Part shown: in pieces, positions 5,027-7,421 of the stretch
How positions within the stretch are numbered: the stretch's first letter is position 1
Layout: the number at the start of each line of letters is the position of its first letter
Origin: an uncultured Sutterella sp.
Lineage (GTDB): Bacteria; Pseudomonadota; Gammaproteobacteria; Burkholderiales; Burkholderiaceae_F
Reading direction: 5' to 3'
Assembly: GCA_905213905.1 (NCBI GenBank)
Contig: CAJMKD010000061.1
Span: 1-7,421, forward strand
DNA length: 7,421 nt
Program-made: the position numbers and the translations under genes
Notes under the pieces: model-generated
What the model was told of the DNA's origin: nothing
What the model saw: only the letters and a program-made list of their open reading frames with translations
Database searches by the model: none

Positions 5027-7421
5027 ATGGATTTTGAGCGCCTCAGCCGCTTTGCCGGCATGCAGAAGCCGAGCAGCGACTACATACCGTTTTCCTCCCT
5101 TGTGGAGGACGACGTGGTGCTTTGCCGCGACGGCAGCCTCATTGCAACCTGGGCGATCGAAGGGATCGGGTTTGAGACCTCTTCGACGCGGGCGCTGCAT
5201 CAGGCGGCCGATTCGATCAACCGCTATCTGATTTCGATAGCGAAGTCGAACGTGGCGGTGCAGGTGCACCGCGAGCGGCGACAAATCCACGATACGCTCG
5301 AGCCGATAGCGGGCGCGGGATTCGCTGCGGACTTTTCAAGAAAGTACAACGCCGTGATCGGCGCGAAGGCGCTGATGGCGACCGAGATCTATCTGACGCT
5401 CATCTACGGGGACGCCCGCGCGAAGCCGAACGGCTGGAAGGGCGCGGCGAAGCTCCTGCACCTCAGCAGCCCGAGCTTCGAGGCGGAGTCGGCGCATTTG
5501 CGGGAGCGGCTTCGCGAGTTCCGCAACATGTGCGGACAGCTCGAAGCGGCGATCAGCGAGTACCGGGCGTGCCGGCTCGGGACGTTCCGCGGCAACGCGC
5601 AGAAGGGCGAGCCGGACATGAGCGATCTGCTCTCGTTTTACAACTACCTCGTCACGGGGGACTGGTCGCCCGTGCGGGTGCCGGACGGCCCCCTCAATCT
5701 TGCGATGGGGAACTGCCAGGTCTTCTGGAAGCGCGACATGCTGCAGCTGCAGACGGCTGCGGGCTCGCGCTTCATGCAGTCGCTCGAGCTCAAGGACTAT
5801 CCGGACCGGACGACGGCCGGCATGCTCGACAATCTGCTCTACCGCGACCAGAGCTACTCGAAGAACTACGAATTCATCGAAGCGCAGACCTTTGCGCTCA
5901 TGAACCGCCAGGACGGCCAGCGCGCGCTCGAGCTGCAGCGCCGGCAGCTGATTGCGTCCGAAGACAAGGCGGTCAATCAGGTTCAGATGCTCGACTTCGC
6001 GCAGCAGGGCCTCATCAACGGGGACTTCGCGATGGGCGAGTATTCGTATTCGCTTCTCGTCTTCGGGGACACCGAAGCGGACTGCCGCGAGAACACGCGC
6101 GACGCCGCCGAGAAGCTCCGCAAGTCGGGAAGCGGCTTTCTGCCGTTCGTCTCGACCCTCACCTGCGCGCCCGCGTATCTTTCCGCGTGGCCGACGAACC
6201 TGCGCTGGCGCCCGCGGATCGCGAAGATCACCTCCGCGAACTTTGCGGCGCTCGCGCCCTTTCACAACTTCATACCCGGCAAGCGCGACGGCAATCCCTG
6301 GGGCGAGGCGCTCGCGCTCCTGCCGCAGCCCTCGGACCAGCCCTACTACCTCAATCTCCACAGCTCGCCGCGCTACCGGAATTCCTTCGGCAAGCCCTAT
6401 GCCGGCAACACGGTCGTGCTCGGCTCGACGGGCGTCGGCAAGACCGCCTTCATCAGCTTTCTCGCGACGATGGCGCTCAAGTACCGGGAGCCCGGGCGCA
6501 AGTTCTCGATCGTCTTCTTCGACAAGGATCACGGCGCGGAGATTCTCGTGCGCGCTTTGGGCGGCACGTATCTCGCTGTCGAGAACGGCCGTCCGACCGG
6601 ATTCAATCCGTTTTCGCTGCCGCCCTCCGAAGAGAACATTCAGTTTCTCATCGCCTTCATCCATCTGCTTCTGAAGCGCGACGGCCGTCCCGTGACGGCG
6701 GTGGACGAAGAGAAGATCGCCGCGGCCGTGCGCGCCGTGATGTCGATGGACCGCCCGAGGCGGTCGCTCACGACCTTCATGCAGAACATCACGGCGGGCG
6801 CGACGCGCGAGGAGAAGGAGAACTCGGTAGCGCGCCGGCTCGCGCAGTGGTACGGCGACGGCGCCTACGCCTGGGTCTTCGACAACACGGCCGATGCCGT
6901 CGATCTCGAGAGCAGCGCCGTCTGCGGCATTGACGGCACGGACTTTCTCGACAATCCCGCCGTGAAGACCCCGATCGCCTTTTATCTCTTGTACCGCGTC
7001 GAGCAGATTCTCGACGGCCGGCGGCTCATCTTCGTGATGGACGAGTTCTGGAAGTGGCTCGCCGATGAAGCGTTCCGGCAGTTCGCCTACGACCAGCTCA
7101 AGACGATCCGCAAGAAGAACGCGCTCATGTTGCTCGCGACGCAGTCGCCCGCGGAAATTCTGAAGAACGAAATTGCGCGCGCCGTGGTCGAGCAGACCTC
7201 GACGCAGATCTTCCTGCCGAATCCGCAGGCCGACCGAAGCGACTACGTCGACGGCTTCAAGGTGACACCCGAGGAGTTTTCGATCATCTCGACCCTGCGC
7301 ACCGATTCGCGGGCGATGCTCGTGAAGCAGAACGGCACCTCGTCGCTCGCGATTCTGAACCTCGCGAGCTTCGAAGACGAACTGAACGTGCTTTCGTCGA
7401 CCACCGAGAACATCGAAATCA
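5027..7421 (+). CDS. virB4: VirB4-type secretion ATPase (3' end cut by window)
   Basis: This is the VirB4/CagE/TrbE-family ATPase that sits at the inner membrane, extracts VirB2 pilin for pilus growth and powers the channel. The window holds 798 codons with no stop. VirB4 proteins are roughly 800-850 residues, so only a short C-terminal part is missing. The N-terminal VirB4 domain includes the LKDYPDRT segment around 256. The ATPase domain has Walker A GSTGVGKT (466-473, K472), the TGFNPFSLPP segment near 530, Walker B FVMDEFW (669-675, D672/E673), and the ATQSP motif (704-708, Q706). All key residues look intact, so it should be active. The start is uncertain. ATG 5027 has GGA 4 nt before it, and GTG 5012 is an in-frame alternative with a weak SD. 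It begins 18 bp after the preceding stop and completes the VirB2-B3-B4 block. Confidence 0.93.
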   Translation, partial: MDFERLSRFAGMQKPSSDYIPFSSLVEDDVVLCRDGSLIATWAIEGIGFETSSTRALHQAADSINRYLISIAKSNVAVQVHRERRQIHDTLEPIAGAGFAADFSRKYNAVIGAKALMATEIYLTLIYGDARAKPNGWKGAAKLLHLSSPSFEAESAHLRERLREFRNMCGQLEAAISEYRACRLGTFRGNAQKGEPDMSDLLSFYNYLVTGDWSPVRVPDGPLNLAMGNCQVFWKRDMLQLQTAAGSRFMQSLELKDYPDRTTAGMLDNLLYRDQSYSKNYEFIEAQTFALMNRQDGQRALELQRRQLIASEDKAVNQVQMLDFAQQGLINGDFAMGEYSYSLLVFGDTEADCRENTRDAAEKLRKSGSGFLPFVSTLTCAPAYLSAWPTNLRWRPRIAKITSANFAALAPFHNFIPGKRDGNPWGEALALLPQPSDQPYYLNLHSSPRYRNSFGKPYAGNTVVLGSTGVGKTAFISFLATMALKYREPGRKFSIVFFDKDHGAEILVRALGGTYLAVENGRPTGFNPFSLPPSEENIQFLIAFIHLLLKRDGRPVTAVDEEKIAAAVRAVMSMDRPRRSLTTFMQNITAGATREEKENSVARRLAQWYGDGAYAWVFDNTADAVDLESSAVCGIDGTDFLDNPAVKTPIAFYLLYRVEQILDGRRLIFVMDEFWKWLADEAFRQFAYDQLKTIRKKNALMLLATQSPAEILKNEIARAVVEQTSTQIFLPNPQADRSDYVDGFKVTPEEFSIISTLRTDSRAMLVKQNGTSSLAILNLASFEDELNVLSSTTENIEI

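Noticed and set aside
5336..6664. Long minus-strand open frame (442 codons) opposite virB4
   Set aside because: It is a mirror of the GC-rich virB4 coding sequence, with an Arg/Glu/Ala/Leu-dominated composition. VirB4 motifs on the plus strand are intact and unambiguous.
5530..6933. Plus-strand open frame of 467 codons inside virB4 in another frame
   Set aside because: It is Arg/Ala/His-rich nonsense typical of an off-frame reading of GC-rich coding DNA. The VirB4 frame runs through the whole span with Walker A and B motifs.

Overview
The window looks like the start of a conjugative (type IV secretion, VirB/MPF_T-like) transfer region from a GC-rich proteobacterium. The strong GC bias at third codon positions and the style of the proteins would fit a betaproteobacterium such as the Sutterella/Burkholderiales group. 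That placement is an impression, not a homology result. The sequence does not show whether the element is a plasmid or an integrative conjugative element.

Layout. Positions 1-294 hold no gene I can support. They contain short repeated and inverted GGCTAAT motifs, a GC-rich hairpin, and two terminator-like stem-loops that face each other. Positions 295-675 (minus strand) encode a 126-residue lipoprotein with its own SD, a plausible promoter, and a repeated 16-bp operator-like motif over that promoter. A 356-bp gap separates it from a rightward gene cluster.

The rightward cluster is seven genes in one direction with gaps of 8-36 bp, so it is probably one operon: an unrecognised 132-residue protein (1032-1430), an exported Cys-rich TrbM/KikA-family protein (1439-2332), a VirB1/lytic-transglycosylase-like protein (2369-3403), the VirB2 major pilin (3421-3717), VirB3 with a long low-complexity tail (3752-4288), an unrecognised 234-residue protein (4304-5008), and the VirB4 ATPase (5027 to the right edge, no stop reached).

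How they work together. VirB2 is the pilus subunit. VirB3 and VirB4 form the inner-membrane/ATPase module that assembles the pilus and powers secretion. VirB1-like proteins normally open the peptidoglycan locally. TrbM-family proteins are periplasmic accessory factors of conjugation. VirB5-VirB11, the coupling protein and the relaxase are not in the window and would be expected beyond the right edge or elsewhere on the element.

Most notable points: the VirB1-like protein seems to have Leu where the family has its catalytic Glu; an unknown gene separates virB3 from virB4; another unknown gene heads the operon; and the divergent lipoprotein carries a repeated operator-like motif between and around its promoter elements.
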